From Arthrobacter sp. Alg241-R88 (lineage in GTDB: Bacteria; Actinomycetota; Actinomycetes; Actinomycetales; Micrococcaceae), in contig NZ_UNRG01000010.1 in the NCBI RefSeq assembly GCF_900537115.1, forward strand, positions 1-64,000: a stretch of DNA of 64,000 nucleotides, in the 5' to 3' direction. Shown piece by piece: positions 1 through 8,207 of this stretch. Each line of letters begins with the position of its first letter. The stretch's first letter is position 1. A program made the translations under genes and the position numbers. The notes below the pieces were generated by a model. That model saw only the letters and a program-made list of their open reading frames with translations. It did no database searches and had not been told where the DNA came from.

Positions 1-1
1 G

Positions 2-400
2 TTTCCGACCGCCGGGCACCTGTGTTCCTGGGCCAAGTTCTGCCCGGGGATCAGCTCCTCCGCCGGGAAAACCAAGGGCAACGGTTCCAGCGGACACGGC
101 AACCGCTACCTCGCCCGTGCACTGGGCGAGGCTGCCGTTATCGCCGGCAGGACCAACACCTTCCTGGGCGAACGCTACCGACGGATCGCCAGACGCCGCG
201 GGAAAAAGCGTGCAATTGTCGCCGTCGGACGATCCATCCTGGTCGCCACCTGGCACATCCTCCAAGACCCCGACACCAGGTTCCAGGATCTGGGCCACGA
301 CTACGTCCATGCCCGCACCAACCCGGACGCCAGGAAGCACAACCACATCCGCCAACTCGAAGCCCTCGGCTACACCGTGACCCTCACCCCGGTAGCCTGA
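2..400 (+). CDS. IS110-family transposase, C-terminal part (cut by window edge)
   Basis: The reading frame is open from the first bases and ends in TGA at 400, giving about 132 residues. The order 'GHGNRYLARALGEAA', a basic stretch 'RYRRIARRRGKKRA' and 'ILVATWHIL' is the C-terminal part of IS110/IS116/IS902 transposases, which normally run about 400 residues and use a DEDD catalytic core that would lie upstream of this window. It ends about 90 bases before a long perfect palindrome. Whether the missing N-terminal part is intact cannot be seen. Confidence 0.8.
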   Translation, partial: FPTAGHLCSWAKFCPGISSSAGKTKGNGSSGHGNRYLARALGEAAVIAGRTNTFLGERYRRIARRRGKKRAIVAVGRSILVATWHILQDPDTRFQDLGHDYVHARTNPDARKHNHIRQLEALGYTVTLTPVA

Positions 401-488
401 CAACCACACATACTCGCATAAGCCCAAACGTGGCCCGAACGATCAACCACGCCCAACCAACAAAGCCACGTCACCCCATTTTCGGACT

Positions 489-532
489 AGCGCTAAGTGT
501 CGTTTTGGGCCCTCAAAACGACACTTAGCGCT
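489..532. repeat. Perfect 19-base inverted repeat with 6-base loop
   Basis: Arms 489-507 and 514-532 are exact reverse complements, beginning AGCGCTAAGTGTCG. The palindrome sits between the end of the IS110 transposase and the 3' end of the converging signal peptidase gene. It could be a bidirectional terminator for the two, although neither side has a clean T-run, or a palindromic target associated with the IS110-type element. Confidence 0.75.
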
Positions 533-606
533 ACCTAGTTGGGATTCGGGGGGCTGGCCCCGGTGCCACCTCCGTCATCAGTCCAGGGCGGCAACAACAC
601 AAGAAC

Positions 607-1185
607 CTATTTCTGGCCCGTCAGCAGGGTGCCCTGGATCGCCGTCAAGGGCACAGGCCCGAAGTCCCTGGAGTCGATGGACACACCGCGGTTATCGCCG
701 AGCACAAACACGCTTCCGGCGGGCACCTTCTGGGGACCGAAGTATGTTGCGTCGATGCGGCTGTGGTCGATAAACGGCTCTGGTACGGCCACGTCGTCGA
801 CGTACAGTTCCGCGTCGCGGATGGCAACAGTCTGCCCCTCCCCCGCAATGACGCGCTTGATAACAGTGTGGCCGTCAGCGGGACTGGTGAAAGCGACCAC
901 TACACCATTGCGAATCCAGCCCGCGGCGGCAGCCGGCTTGTACAAAAGCACGACGGCGCCCGAGGGAATGGTGGGCTCCATACTGTCCGACGACACGGTG
1001 AAGGGTTCCACGAGCCACGTGCGGACCGCCAGAATGACCAGGAGAGGAATCAGCGCCACCGCAAGGAGCCGCTGCCGGCGTCCTCTTATGAACCGCACCT
1101 TCGGCCACGGCAGCCGGCGGCGGCTCGGGAGCCGCCGCCGGCCATGGCGCTTTACTTGTGCCGTGCTCAATCGTCGTCGTCCCAT
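607..1185 (-). CDS. lepB: Signal peptidase I
   Basis: Membrane protease that removes signal peptides from Sec- and Tat-exported proteins. The 192 residues have a very basic N-terminus, one membrane segment (about 40-57), the catalytic serine in 'SSDSMEPT' (Ser68), the general-base lysine in 'VIKRVIAG' (Lys110) and the box 'GDNRGVSIDSRDFG' (163-176). All the bacterial Ser-Lys signatures are therefore present. The start codon lies 19 bases inside the end of the multicopper oxidase gene, so translation is probably coupled, and a role in maturing that exported oxidase is likely (inference). The small size and the many N-terminal arginines are typical of extra actinobacterial copies rather than the main LepB. 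Confidence 0.9.
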   Translation of the reverse strand: MGRRRLSTAQVKRHGRRRLPSRRRLPWPKVRFIRGRRQRLLAVALIPLLVILAVRTWLVEPFTVSSDSMEPTIPSGAVVLLYKPAAAAGWIRNGVVVAFTSPADGHTVIKRVIAGEGQTVAIRDAELYVDDVAVPEPFIDHSRIDATYFGPQKVPAGSVFVLGDNRGVSIDSRDFGPVPLTAIQGTLLTGQK

Positions 1186-2774
1186 TCAGCCTTGGCCGCT
1201 GTCATGGGATCGTTGTCGTCCACGTCGGTCTCTTGGAGGCCCACCCGGAATTGGACCATCATGTCGTGGTCTTCGTGCGGCAGGTTGTGGCAGTGCATCA
1301 TGTAAACACCCTTGTGGGGAGTGAACTTCATCAGGAGCCTGACAGTCTCGTCTTCACCGATGTAGACCACGTCCTTCGGGCCCCGCTCGTAAGCGAAGGG
1401 CGCCCTTCCGTTGCGGCTGATGATCTGGAAATCCACCAGGTGGATGTGCAGCGGGTGGAACCAGCCGCCCGACCGGTTCTCGAATTCCCAGATTTCCACC
1501 GAGTTCAGCGCGGGATCGGCAACCACTTTCTTGTAACCGCTGGCAATGACGTCCTGCCAGCTGTCCTCGTTGATGGTCCAGAGGTTGGTGGTGTCGTTCC
1601 GTTTGACCCGGAACCTTCGCGTTTTCACGGATTGGGCCGTGGTCAGCGACATCGATTCGCTGCCGGTCAGGGTGGTCGGGATCCGGTTCCAGGTGGGGTC
1701 GGAGGTGTCCACTGGCTCGTCCGTAACATCAAACGCCATGATCTTGTTGGTGAAGTCATAGTCCACGTTGTTCTTGTTGGACAGGTTCCGGAGTTCGATC
1801 CGCTGCCCCGTCCTGTACTTCCGGAAATCGATCAGGACTTCATACCGCTCCGCCCCGGCGTGGCGGTAGTTGGCCACGCTTTGGGCCGTCGGCATTAGGC
1901 CACCGTCAGTGCCAACCACCACCAAGGGATCCCCGGTGCTGAGCGCCGGCCGCAGGGAGCGGGAGATGGACGCGTTCAGGATCCGGAACCGGTACACGCG
2001 CTTCTGCACCTTCATGACGGGCCAGGGCTTTCCGTTGACCAGGATCACGTCGCCCCACAGGCCGGAGTGGCTGTTGTCGTCGTAGCCCAGGGACCCGTTC
2101 TCGGCAAACATTGCGTCGCTGACGGTCAGTGCAACGTCGTAGCGGCCCTGCGGAAGAAGCTGCCGCTCGATGGGATCGTGCATGTGGTACTGCGCCGCGA
2201 GGCCGGAATAGGCGTTCAGGGCGGTGAAGTGGACGCCGTGGTCGTGGTACCACAATGTGCGGGCCGGCTGGAAGTTGGGAAAGCGGTAGTCCTTATAGAA
2301 ACCCGGGTGCGTGATGTCGCTCGCGTAGCCGTCATACTGCGGCAGGGACGCGGACCCGTGCAGGTGGGTGGACGTGGACAGGGCATGACCGTCCAAAGCG
2401 TGCTGCGCCGGGAGCTGGTTGCGAACCCTTAGTACGGCTTTTGTACCCTGGTCGAGGCTGATGGTCGGCCCGGGGAACAAGCCGTTGTAACCGAGAATGG
2501 GCGTTGTCAGGCGAGGCAGGATATTGGCGCTAGCGGCTTTTTCCGTCACCCGGTAGTAGTTGACGGGCAGCCCGTCCGCCGGATCAATTCCCGTGGAATA
2601 CGGCTCGAGGATAGGAGCCTGGACAAAAGGTGCCTGGAACGGCCGCGGCATCTCCCGGTCGCTCAGGCGGCTGGCCGACTTGGCCTCCACCGATCCCGTG
2701 GGCAACAGGGCGCCACCTGCTCCGAGGACTCCAAGTCCCCCGATCAACAGAACCTGACGTCGTGAAATTGTCAT
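1167..2774 (-). CDS. Tat-exported multicopper oxidase (CotA/bilirubin oxidase type)
   Basis: Laccase-like oxidase that couples one-electron oxidation of substrates to reduction of O2 to water. The 535 residues begin with a twin-arginine signal (SRRQVLLIGG). All four copper-binding segments are visible: 'HLHG' (137-140), 'WYHDHG' (175-180), 'HPLHIH' (440-445) and 'HCHNLPHEDHDMM' (494-506), which supplies the type 1 Cys-His-Met ligands. The C-terminus is strongly acidic. It is the middle gene of a minus-strand set with a small secreted protein upstream and a signal peptidase overlapping its end. Substrate (phenol, metal ion or bilirubin) cannot be decided from sequence. Confidence 0.93.
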   Translation of the reverse strand: MTISRRQVLLIGGLGVLGAGGALLPTGSVEAKSASRLSDREMPRPFQAPFVQAPILEPYSTGIDPADGLPVNYYRVTEKAASANILPRLTTPILGYNGLFPGPTISLDQGTKAVLRVRNQLPAQHALDGHALSTSTHLHGSASLPQYDGYASDITHPGFYKDYRFPNFQPARTLWYHDHGVHFTALNAYSGLAAQYHMHDPIERQLLPQGRYDVALTVSDAMFAENGSLGYDDNSHSGLWGDVILVNGKPWPVMKVQKRVYRFRILNASISRSLRPALSTGDPLVVVGTDGGLMPTAQSVANYRHAGAERYEVLIDFRKYRTGQRIELRNLSNKNNVDYDFTNKIMAFDVTDEPVDTSDPTWNRIPTTLTGSESMSLTTAQSVKTRRFRVKRNDTTNLWTINEDSWQDVIASGYKKVVADPALNSVEIWEFENRSGGWFHPLHIHLVDFQIISRNGRAPFAYERGPKDVVYIGEDETVRLLMKFTPHKGVYMMHCHNLPHEDHDMMVQFRVGLQETDVDDNDPMTAAKAEWDDDD

Positions 2775-2898
2775 GGTCGGTCTCCTTTGCTGGATGGCTC
2801 GACTGTTCCGTACTCAGCTTGTGGATTTCCTGAACCGGTTTGCCCAATGCTTGGAGAAACCCTGAAAAGGGATCTGTTGCCGGGAATCTGACGCACTT

Positions 2899-3411
2899 CT
2901 ATCTGCCGCCTCGGTGGTGTCCTGCACCAAGGGACAGGCCTTGCCCTCCTGGCAGCTCCAGGGTCAGGTCTATCGCGCGGTCCGGCAGCTCAAACACGAG
3001 GGTGGCGTTGATGCTTTCCCCTTGGCGCGCCGTCGCAGGGGCTGGAGAAAACCAGACCGGCTTCCAGGTCCCAGCGCCCAAGGACGAGACGGCATACCTG
3101 GACGGGTCGAAGGACAGGCCGTCCCGCTCCATCGCCGTCAGCTCCACCAGTATGCGGACCCGGTGGAGCTCTTCCCCTGGTGGGTTGGCGAGCGCCGCGG
3201 AAGGTGCCGGGGGCATCCATCCGTCCACTTCGAGGGGGATAACCCCATGAATGCGTGCAAGTCCTCCATGGAGGCTCGCTGACGCGCCCAGCATGGCAGG
3301 AGGCGTCCGCGGGGCGGCCGTGAGGATACCAAAAACAAGGGTCCCTACCAGGGCGAGCAAAACCGCCGGAACAAGAAATTTCGTGCCCTTGAGCAGTGCA
3401 GTCGATGCCAT
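2899..3411 (-). CDS. Secreted or membrane-anchored protein of unknown function
   Basis: A 170-residue protein with an N-terminal hydrophobic segment (about 11-32) that could be a signal peptide or anchor, followed by a small beta-rich domain ('RVRILVELTAMERDG', 'SRYAVSSLGAGTWKPVW', 'INATLVFELPD'). The pattern resembles the immunoglobulin-like DUF4352 fold, but this is only an impression. It precedes the multicopper oxidase on the same strand with a 124-base gap, so it may belong to the same transcription unit and act in the cell envelope with the oxidase. Confidence 0.7.
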   Translation of the reverse strand: MASTALLKGTKFLVPAVLLALVGTLVFGILTAAPRTPPAMLGASASLHGGLARIHGVIPLEVDGWMPPAPSAALANPPGEELHRVRILVELTAMERDGLSFDPSRYAVSSLGAGTWKPVWFSPAPATARQGESINATLVFELPDRAIDLTLELPGGQGLSLGAGHHRGGR

Positions 3412-3804
3412 AGCTGCAGTCTTCCGCCGGCTCCTAGGGAATCCCTAGGGGCTCACGGATAGCCCCAGCCGCCGATGCACCGCGGCCAATGTCCCGGCCC
3501 GGATAGTGCTCCCCGGGACGTGGGAGGCATCAGACCCCTGCAGAATTTGCGGGAACCTTGAGGAACTCTTGACCCTATCTGCCGGGGTCCTTGAGCCAAG
3601 GACGGCAAAGTATTCGATGTAAGGCTTGAAGCGCAACAAAATTGCAGCTGGGACTGGGACCAGTAATGCCAAGGCCTTTATGGGGGAAACAGAGTCTCAG
3701 GGCTTGGCGGTGTCGAGAAGCCGGCACCGCCAAGCAGAGCCCCTCCCCCTGATCGGCACGTTGTTTGTACCGGCTGAGCGCCTAAAGTACCTACTTCTGA
3801 AAAA
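3412..3804. other. Intergenic region, no convincing gene
   Basis: Short open frames here lack coding character. The only clear structure is the hairpin at 3702-3735. The region separates the minus-strand oxidase set from the plus-strand regulatory genes and so should hold the promoters of both. Confidence 0.5.
3702..3735. terminator. Hairpin, possible terminator
   Basis: Arms 3702-3712 and 3725-3735 pair over 11 bases (GCTTGGCGGTG with its complement) around a 12-base loop. No T-run follows, so a rho-independent role is uncertain. Confidence 0.35.
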
Positions 3805-3823
3805 GTGAGTAGCCACTACTCGT
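3805..3823 (+). promoter_or_regulatory. Palindromic motif GTA-N5-TACTCGT, copy A
   Basis: The core GTA-GCCAC-TACTCGT (3809-3823), preceded by TGA, forms an imperfect palindrome of the form ACGAGTA-N5-TACTCGT. It lies 87 bases before an ATG at 3910. Copies in the same orientation and at similar distance precede the genes at 8836, 10984, 14104 and (minus strand) 19735. It is probably an operator or a promoter element; its binding factor is unknown. Confidence 0.5.
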
Positions 3824-3909
3824 GTGCTTCCTCCCCCTGCCCCGTAACGTCCTGAAAAAGTGTCTGCGATGACACTCGCTTCAGTGGTTCGGCTGTCAGG
3901 GGCAGGCTT

Positions 3910-4155
3910 ATGGGGACTAAACCCGGAGTGCGGAAAGCGCACCATCAGACCGGGGCCAATGACGGAGGCGGCGGTACAGCGTGGTTCCGCAAAGAGTCAT
4001 TGGCCCCCATAACGTCCGGGCCTCCCGCTGATTTTCCAGCCGAGAATGAACAGATATTCCTGGGCTTCATAGCCCTTGCTGCTGGCGCAGCCCTGCCCGA
4101 TTCCGGGCCAGTCCTTGACTGCGAGGTAATTTCCCTGCCGGAAGGACAGCGATGA
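3910..4155 (+). CDS. Possible small protein upstream of the Hpt-like gene
   Basis: An 81-codon open frame whose TGA overlaps the ATG of the next gene (ATGA, 4152-4155). A GGGGCAGG stretch precedes its ATG, and a recurring palindromic motif lies 87 bases upstream. These support a real gene. Against it, codon third positions are less GC-rich than in neighbours and the protein, with a short hydrophobic stretch ('IFLGFIALAAGAAL'), matches no family I know. It may instead be the leader of the downstream gene. Confidence 0.35.
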   Translation: MGTKPGVRKAHHQTGANDGGGGTAWFRKESLAPITSGPPADFPAENEQIFLGFIALAAGAALPDSGPVLDCEVISLPEGQR

Positions 4156-4565
4156 CGCAGTACGGGGGCCATACCCTGCCACTCCTGGACAGTTCGGTTT
4201 TGGACAGGTTGCGTGCCGAGCTGGACGACGACGAAGGCGTCTGGAGTGTTTTTGTCCAGGATTTCGTGGCCCACCTGCCCGCCAGGACGGAAAATCTCCG
4301 CCTGGCCCTCACCACCGCCGATCTTGTCGGCGCAAGGAACGCAGTCCTCAGCCTCAAGACCTCCAGCCAGATGGTGGGTGCAGAAAACCTCGCGGGCCTT
4401 GCGCTTGATGTGGAGCATTCACTGCGTTCGGCCGCCCGCGATGACGACCCCGAGGTTGCCCTGCCCCGGCTCGCGGCAGCCTACCTCCTGCGCATCAGGC
4501 AATCCGCAGATCAGACTGCCTATCTCCTGGAGAGGCTTCTTCACCAACGACGAGCCGGCGCATGA
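4152..4565 (+). CDS. Hpt-like domain protein lacking the phospho-histidine (copy 1)
   Basis: A 137-residue, largely helical protein built like a histidine phosphotransfer domain ('LDRLRAELDDDEGVWSVF', then 'AVLSLKTSSQMVGAENL'). In true Hpt domains the latter segment reads AHxLKGSxxxxGA; here Leu66 occupies the histidine position and Thr70 replaces glycine, so phosphotransfer is not expected. A paralogue at 11872-12363 carries the same change. GGAAGGAC precedes the ATG. The setting, near GAF-ANTAR regulators, suggests a non-enzymatic partner in signalling, perhaps binding a receiver or kinase domain (inference). Confidence 0.75.
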   Translation: MTQYGGHTLPLLDSSVLDRLRAELDDDEGVWSVFVQDFVAHLPARTENLRLALTTADLVGARNAVLSLKTSSQMVGAENLAGLALDVEHSLRSAARDDDPEVALPRLAAAYLLRIRQSADQTAYLLERLLHQRRAGA

Positions 4566-4766
4566 GTCATCGGTTCAGCTCACTCCCAACGCTCGGTGGG
4601 TTTCGCCCAGCTCTCTTCCGGGGAACTGTCCACGCGCGTAATCTTGAGGAATCAGCGGCCTGCTTACTGGGAGCGGCTGGTGAGGGCTCGAGCAGGAGGG
4701 CCGGTTGTTCCACCGTCATGTGAACCACAGGTCGACGGTTCGGATGCCATCCTCATTGGAACTGCA

Positions 4767-5954
4767 GTGAAATCTTCAACAGATCAGCCCGGCATTCCAC
4801 CCGTCGGCGGGCCTCAACGAACTTTCGGCGTTGAGGAGGAATTCCTGCTCGTAGATCCGGATACGGGGCAACCGGTGCCGGTAGCGGAACAGGCCCTGCG
4901 GCACGCCATTAAGAATCCAAGGACCGGCCAGGGGCCAGTCCTTGCTCTGGAGGTTAAACAGGAGCAGCTTGAGGTTGTTGGCCCCGTTTGTTCCACCTAC
5001 CAGCAGATGGCGCAGGCCATCAGGCAGGGCCGGGCCATGGCCGATACAGCCGCCCGGGCAGTTGGCGCCCGGGCCGCGGCCTTGGCCACCAGTCCCTTGG
5101 CGGCCACCCCAACACTGGTACCTGAGCGGCGCTACCTGAACATGGCGGCCCGGTTCCACCTGACCTTCAGGGAACAACTGACCTGCGGCCTGCATGTTCA
5201 CGTCCACGTCACCTCAGGGGAGGAAGGCGTTGCTGTCCTGGACCGAATCCGCGTCTGGTTGCCCGTGCTGCTGGCGCTGAGTGCGAACTCCCCGTTCTGG
5301 CAGGGGACCAACAGCGGTTACGCGAGCTTCCGCTACCAGGCGTGGAGCCGGTGGCCGACGGCGGGACCTTGCGAACAGTTCGGATCCTTACAGGAATACC
5401 GCCGTCACGTGCAGGAATTGCTTGCGACCGGTGTGCTGCTGGACGAGGGCATGGTGTACTTTGACGCACGGCTGTCCCGCAACCACCCAACCGTTGAGGT
5501 GCGCATCGCCGACGTCTGCATGGAGGCCGAGCACACAGCGGTCCTCGCGGCTGTCGCGCGGGCACTGGTGGAGCGGGCGGCCCAGGAATGGCGGGCCGGA
5601 ATGCCAGCGCCACGCCTGCCGGCCGCGCACCTGCGCCTTGCTGGCTGGATGGCCAGTGAAGCCGGCGTCGAAGGCAGACTCCTTCACCCCCTGCGGCATT
5701 CTCCGTGCCCTGCGACGGAGGCCGTCCAGGACCTCCTGGCGCATATCCGGCCTGTCCTCGCCAGCTTCGGGGACGAGGAGCAGGTCACTTTGGGACTCGC
5801 CCACATCCTGGCCTCCGGTAACGGCGCCCACAAACAACGCGAAGCGATGGTTAAAAGCCAGAGCCTGACCGCTGTGGTGATGGACGCCGTCGAACGCACG
5901 CATGCAGCAGCCGCAAGCCCGCACCGCCGTTGGCGGCACCTCTACGCGACCTAA
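4767..5954 (+). CDS. Carboxylate-amine ligase, YbdK / glutamate-cysteine ligase 2 family
   Basis: ATP-dependent enzyme of the GCS2 family, which joins a carboxylate to an amine (glutamate-cysteine ligase is the reference reaction). 'RTFGVEEEFLLVDPDTG' near the N-terminus is the family's signature glutamate-rich strand, and 'CGLHVHV' and 'EVRIADVCMEAEHTA' are further conserved blocks. An in-frame GTG at 4596 would add 57 residues unlike the family; the GTG at 4767 gives 395 residues, close to the usual length, and is preferred. The native substrate is uncertain because YbdK-type proteins have only weak gamma-glutamylcysteine activity. It follows the Hpt-like gene on the same strand. Confidence 0.88.
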   Translation: MKSSTDQPGIPPVGGPQRTFGVEEEFLLVDPDTGQPVPVAEQALRHAIKNPRTGQGPVLALEVKQEQLEVVGPVCSTYQQMAQAIRQGRAMADTAARAVGARAAALATSPLAATPTLVPERRYLNMAARFHLTFREQLTCGLHVHVHVTSGEEGVAVLDRIRVWLPVLLALSANSPFWQGTNSGYASFRYQAWSRWPTAGPCEQFGSLQEYRRHVQELLATGVLLDEGMVYFDARLSRNHPTVEVRIADVCMEAEHTAVLAAVARALVERAAQEWRAGMPAPRLPAAHLRLAGWMASEAGVEGRLLHPLRHSPCPATEAVQDLLAHIRPVLASFGDEEQVTLGLAHILASGNGAHKQREAMVKSQSLTAVVMDAVERTHAAAASPHRRWRHLYAT

Positions 5955-6027
5955 CCGGATGAGTGGAACGCGAAGGCAATGTGTGCTGGGATGAAGTCAA
6001 GAAGCAGTTGGTCCGCCAAGGGCCAGA

Positions 6028-6771
6028 ATGCTGGAAATGGAGCCGGTCATGGACACTGAATTGCCGCTGGCCGACGAGCTGGCCGCGGTCTTTGCGCGGT
6101 TTTCCAACGTACTCCTGACCGAGGAGACCGTTTCCAGCGCCCTGAAGCTCATCACCGAGGCCGCAGTCCTGGCAGTGAATGACGCGGCCGGAGCAGGCGT
6201 GTCCCTGCTGGATACCAGCGGCAACCGCAGCAGCGCAGCTTCAACCAGCCCGATTGTGGCAGAGGCCGATGCGCTTCAGTACGAGCTTGGGCAGGGTCCC
6301 TGCATTAGCGCGTGGGCGTCGGGCGCCCCGGTGGACATCGCAGACGTGCGTACGGACTTGCGCTGGCCTGAATGGGGCACAGCAGCAGGCGATCTGGGCT
6401 TGCGCTCCTGCGTAAGTGTTCCCTTGCTTTCCGGGGACGTCGCCTTCGGTGCAATCAAGATTTACTGGGACAAACCCAAGGCGGCCTCGCACCGGCTGAT
6501 CCGGCTGCTGGAGTTGTTCGCAGCCCAGGCCTCGATTTTCCTGGTTAATGTGCAGGCGCGGGAGCGGGCCCAGATGTTGAGCGATGAGCTCAAGTCGAGC
6601 CTGACGCAACGCGATGCCATCAGCACCGCCAAGGGGATCGTTATGGCGAGCCTGGGCATGGGCAGCCATACCGCGATGCTGCACCTGATGACCAAGGCAC
6701 TGAACGAGGACCGGACCATGCTGGAAGTGGCAGAGGAAATCCTCGAGTCCACGCCGGGACTTGATTCATGA
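6028..6771 (+). CDS. GAF-ANTAR regulator (copy 1)
   Basis: A 247-residue cytoplasmic protein with an N-terminal GAF sensor domain (about 20-175; 'YELGQGPCISAW', 'VRTDLRWPEWG', 'SVPLLSGDVAFGAIKIY') and a C-terminal ANTAR domain (about 190-240; 'LTQRDAISTAKGIVMA', 'LEVAEEIL'). ANTAR domains bind paired RNA hairpins and prevent transcription termination. AAGGG precedes the chosen ATG; an ATG at 6049 with GGAG upstream is an alternative. It is followed 13 bases later by the small AYLHG-domain protein, so the two are probably co-transcribed and may work together. Confidence 0.92.
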   Translation: MLEMEPVMDTELPLADELAAVFARFSNVLLTEETVSSALKLITEAAVLAVNDAAGAGVSLLDTSGNRSSAASTSPIVAEADALQYELGQGPCISAWASGAPVDIADVRTDLRWPEWGTAAGDLGLRSCVSVPLLSGDVAFGAIKIYWDKPKAASHRLIRLLELFAAQASIFLVNVQARERAQMLSDELKSSLTQRDAISTAKGIVMASLGMGSHTAMLHLMTKALNEDRTMLEVAEEILESTPGLDS

Positions 6772-6784
6772 CCGGGGGTGAACG

Positions 6785-7087
6785 ATGGCCCTCCCTGGGG
6801 ACGAGGACGAACAGCGCCAAGGATTCCGGTTAGCTTTCGAGGCTGCACCATTTACCCTTGACCAGATCTGGATGAAGTACTTCGCGATCGGCGGAGGAGC
6901 CGGCATGACCGAAGTCCATGCCTACGTCCACGGGGCCCTGAGTCTTCCTCCCATTGAGCGCGATATGCTGGCGCACGCGCTGAACGAATCACTCAACGGC
7001 CATGGCGTCAATGGGCGCCGCGCCGGCTACAGCCAGGCCATCTGCCTCACGTCAGACGACCTCAAGCCAGACGAGGGCGAGAGCTGA
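6785..7087 (+). CDS. Small AYLHG-domain protein (copy 1)
   Basis: A 100-residue protein of no named family known to me. Its core 'IWMKYFAIGGGAGMTEVHAY', then 'VHGALSLPP' and 'LAHALNES', aligns with the protein at 8208-8423 and with the N-terminal part of the GAF protein at 9128-9946. The shared pattern is W-x2-Y-x-A-x-GG-x-A, E-x2-AY(V/L)HG, L-x-P and LAxA. It sits directly behind a GAF-ANTAR gene with GGGGGTG before its ATG. The recurring link with GAF proteins suggests a partner or sensor role (inference). Confidence 0.75.
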   Translation: MALPGDEDEQRQGFRLAFEAAPFTLDQIWMKYFAIGGGAGMTEVHAYVHGALSLPPIERDMLAHALNESLNGHGVNGRRAGYSQAICLTSDDLKPDEGES

Positions 7088-7163
7088 CGCCAGGGAAACG
7101 GCGTACGCTGGGGACACCAACTTCTGCAGGGCCTGACCCATCGCGGGTCGAAGGGTGGAACTG

Positions 7164-7331
7164 ATGAAAGCGTTAGTCGTGGCTATTGTCGCCGTCGCCA
7201 TAGTCCTCCTCATTGTGGGCTTGGCCGTCGAAACGCTGGGCTTCCTCCTGGGGGTAGCCCCGGTGCTGGTGGTCGTGGCTGTCGTCCTGCTGCTACTAAG
7301 CCGGTTCAGGGGACGCCGCATCCCCCGCTGA
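7164..7331 (+). CDS. Tiny membrane protein
   Basis: A 55-residue protein almost wholly hydrophobic (two runs, about 4-24 and 27-46) with a basic C-terminus (RFRGRRIPR). AAGGGTGG precedes the ATG. It shares its strand with the preceding AYLHG protein, 76 bases away, and converges on the next GAF-ANTAR gene. The function is unknown; the topology fits a one- or two-pass inner-membrane peptide. Confidence 0.65.
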   Translation: MKALVVAIVAVAIVLLIVGLAVETLGFLLGVAPVLVVVAVVLLLLSRFRGRRIPR

Positions 7332-7366
7332 CCGGCACTGCTGGACCAGAAGTTTCCGCGCGGGGT

Positions 7367-8140
7367 TCAGTTCGTGGTCGTTTGGGCGGGGTGGGGCTTT
7401 GAAGTTGCCCGGTCGAAGTGGGTTTGGGGTTTTTCGCCGGAAGCCTTGACCACTATTTCCTCGGCGAGATCGCGTAGTTTTTGGTTCCGGGTGCTGGAGG
7501 CCTTGGTCAGGATCTTCATGGCTTCGCTTTGGGTGCACCGGTTCTGGGCCATAACGATCCCGCAGGCCAGGTCGATGGCCGTCCGGCTTTTCATGGCCGT
7601 TTCCATGTCTTGGGCAACCCCTTGAATAGTTGCAACCTTTACGGCGAGCCGTACCGCATGGCCGGCGATTTCAGCGAACCCCGCAGCGTCCCGAACCGCG
7701 GCCTCGCTGAAGACGCCGGCTTGGGAGGCGAAAAAATTCAAGGCAGCAGATGCCTCCTGGTTCAGTTCCATTGGGACCCCCAGCGTGGTGAAGCATCCGT
7801 GCTCCATTAACTGCTTTTGATACTCCGGCCATCGGGAGTCACTTCGCGTATCTCCCAGCAGGACTGAAGTCTGAGTCCGGAGTGCAGTCATGCAGGGACC
7901 AGGGCCGGCATACTGCTCAATCCTGTCCAACTCGACGGCCCTGTCGCTGCTGCCGCCCACCGTCGCAGAAGCCCGGTGGCGTTTCAGGGTGACCCCGCAC
8001 TCAACGTCCGTGCCGGCGCTGCGGCTGATCGTTGCAGCGGCAACCCCGGCAAGACTGGTAAGGAAATCGGACACCGAATCCGTACCGATAATGAGGTCCT
8101 GGAGCTGGACGAGCAACTCTTGTTCAGGGGAAATGGCCAT
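7367..8140 (-). CDS. GAF-ANTAR regulator (copy 2)
   Basis: A 257-residue protein with a GAF domain (about 15-170; 'GVTLKRHRASATVGGSSDRA', 'YAGPGPCMTALRTQTSV', 'SRWPEYQKQLMEHGCFTTLG') and an ANTAR domain (about 178-232; 'METAMKSRTAIDLACGIVMA', 'LRDLAEEIV'). It is predicted to sense a ligand or redox cue and act as an RNA-binding antiterminator. The tail after the ANTAR domain is polar. A small AYLHG-domain gene lies 67 bases upstream on the same strand, repeating the pairing seen at 6028-7087 in the opposite gene order. Confidence 0.92.
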   Translation of the reverse strand: MAISPEQELLVQLQDLIIGTDSVSDFLTSLAGVAAATISRSAGTDVECGVTLKRHRASATVGGSSDRAVELDRIEQYAGPGPCMTALRTQTSVLLGDTRSDSRWPEYQKQLMEHGCFTTLGVPMELNQEASAALNFFASQAGVFSEAAVRDAAGFAEIAGHAVRLAVKVATIQGVAQDMETAMKSRTAIDLACGIVMAQNRCTQSEAMKILTKASSTRNQKLRDLAEEIVVKASGEKPQTHFDRATSKPHPAQTTTN

Positions 8141-8207
8141 ATCTCAACCTAGATCAATGCCAACATGGCGACAATAACCTGCACGGCGCAAACCTGGCGG
8201 CACCACC

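Noticed and set aside
1158-1898. Long open frame on the plus strand opposite the multicopper oxidase
   Set aside because: It mirrors the codon pattern of the oxidase, whose copper motifs are intact; the plus-strand protein has no recognisable features.
3805-3823. Stress sigma factor (SigB/SigF-like) -10 box
   Set aside because: Some copies of the palindromic motif contain GAGTAC or GGGTAT, close to a SigB-type -10, but no GTTT-like -35 lies 14-17 bases upstream, and the right half TACTCGT is the more conserved part.
4596-4766. Longer N-terminus for the YbdK-type ligase from GTG 4596
   Set aside because: The extra 57 residues have no resemblance to the family, whose members start shortly before the FGVEEEF strand.
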